Source of the DNA: JBFFXF01 sp041569895
GTDB lineage: Bacteria > Planctomycetota > UBA8108 > JACQVS01
Assembly: GCA_041569895.1 (NCBI GenBank)
Contig: JBFFXF010000068.1
Span: forward strand, 1-30,025
Direction: 5' to 3'
DNA length: 30,025 nucleotides
Position numbers and translations under genes: made by a program. Below are positions 29,820 through 30,025 of the stretch, piece after piece. How positions within the stretch are numbered: position 1 is the first letter of the stretch; each line of letters opens with the position of its first letter. The notes under the pieces are model-generated. The model was not told the DNA's origin and made no database searches. It was given only the letters and a program-made list of their open reading frames with translations.

Positions 29820-30025
29820 GGCGACTGAGGTCAGAGACCGAGACCGATTCCGAGACCGACTCCGATACCGATTCCGACTCCGACTCCGACCCCAACGTTG
29901 CAAAAACGTACCCGTACCCGTACCCGTTCCCGTGCCCGTTCCCGTCCTCGAAAAGCTCTGGTATCGGAGTCCGATGACCGACTCCGATACCGATGGCCGA
30001 GACCGATTCCGATTCCGACTCCGAC
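29820..30025. repeat. Modular intergenic repeat, copy G (runs off the window)
   Basis: It holds a GACCGATTCCGA-type hexamer run (29835-29892), then AACGTTGCAAAAACG, a CCCGTA/CCCGTT run (about 29909-29946), a perfect hairpin (29960-29991) and a further TCCGAT/TCCGAC run reaching the edge. About 55 bases from 29940 match copy B at 7400-7455 almost exactly. Confidence 0.85.
29960..29991. repeat. Perfect 12-bp inverted repeat inside copy G
   Basis: GGTATCGGAGTC (29960-29971) and GACTCCGATACC (29980-29991) pair exactly around CGATGACC, the same stem and loop as at 7418-7449. Confidence 0.85.

Overview
The window is high-GC bacterial DNA with ordinary bacterial gene families and no phage, plasmid, tRNA, rRNA or CRISPR content that I can see. 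The best guess at origin is an uncultured Planctomycetota or a close relative. This rests on a secreted protein with two dockerin-like calcium-binding repeats followed by YLFxGG, a MoxR / DUF58 / BatA-like / vWA-glutaminase-like membrane cluster, a ThiD2-ThiE fusion, and many exported or membrane proteins of unknown role. The assignment is inference from gene content only.

Layout, left to right. Positions 1-3629 (minus strand) hold a four-gene run: a membrane protein with a TPR-like tail, purM, a small exported protein, and a secreted matrixin-type zinc metalloprotease with IPT/TIG domains that runs off the left edge. Positions 4103-7373 (plus) hold thiamine synthesis (ThiD2-ThiE fusion) and a HEAT-like membrane-anchored protein. 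Positions 7680-9524 (minus) encode an FHA-GAF-AAA+-Fis regulator whose GAFTGA loop is altered. It is divergent from a TPR lipoprotein with a zinc ribbon tail (9663-11591). Positions 11592-14039 are rich in non-coding signals: two minus-strand units with TTGACA promoters, no reading frame and T9 intrinsic terminators, flanking a small lipoprotein gene and a small membrane protein gene. ClpC (14040-16511) and a small zinc-ribbon membrane protein follow.

Positions 17517-27601 are one long minus-strand cluster. In transcription order it encodes a coiled-coil membrane protein, a small unknown protein, an NHL-propeller lipoprotein, a 990-residue vWA/glutaminase-like membrane protein, a MoxR AAA+ ATPase, a DUF58 protein and a BatA-like vWA protein. 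Several junctions are 4-base ATGA overlaps, and a good sigma-70-type promoter sits upstream. The set looks like a membrane-associated MoxR/vWA chaperone or sensing machine of unknown client. A YugP-type zinc membrane protease (27859-28572) and a dockerin-like secreted protein (28847-29758) close the window.

The most striking structure is not a gene. Seven intergenic loci (about 3700, 7376, 16512, 17190, 20362, 28595 and 29820) carry a modular non-coding mosaic. Its parts are a CCCGTN hexamer run, a core with a signature like CGGATCTACCAGGAA, heptamer runs (ACCTCGG type) and hexamer runs (GGAATC/GGAGTC type). It occurs in both orientations, often abuts stop codons, and once interrupts the MoxR cluster. 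Two copies share a perfect 12-bp hairpin. A second pattern is a TAnnnT -10 box exactly 7 bases before the start codon of three genes, which predicts leaderless mRNAs.
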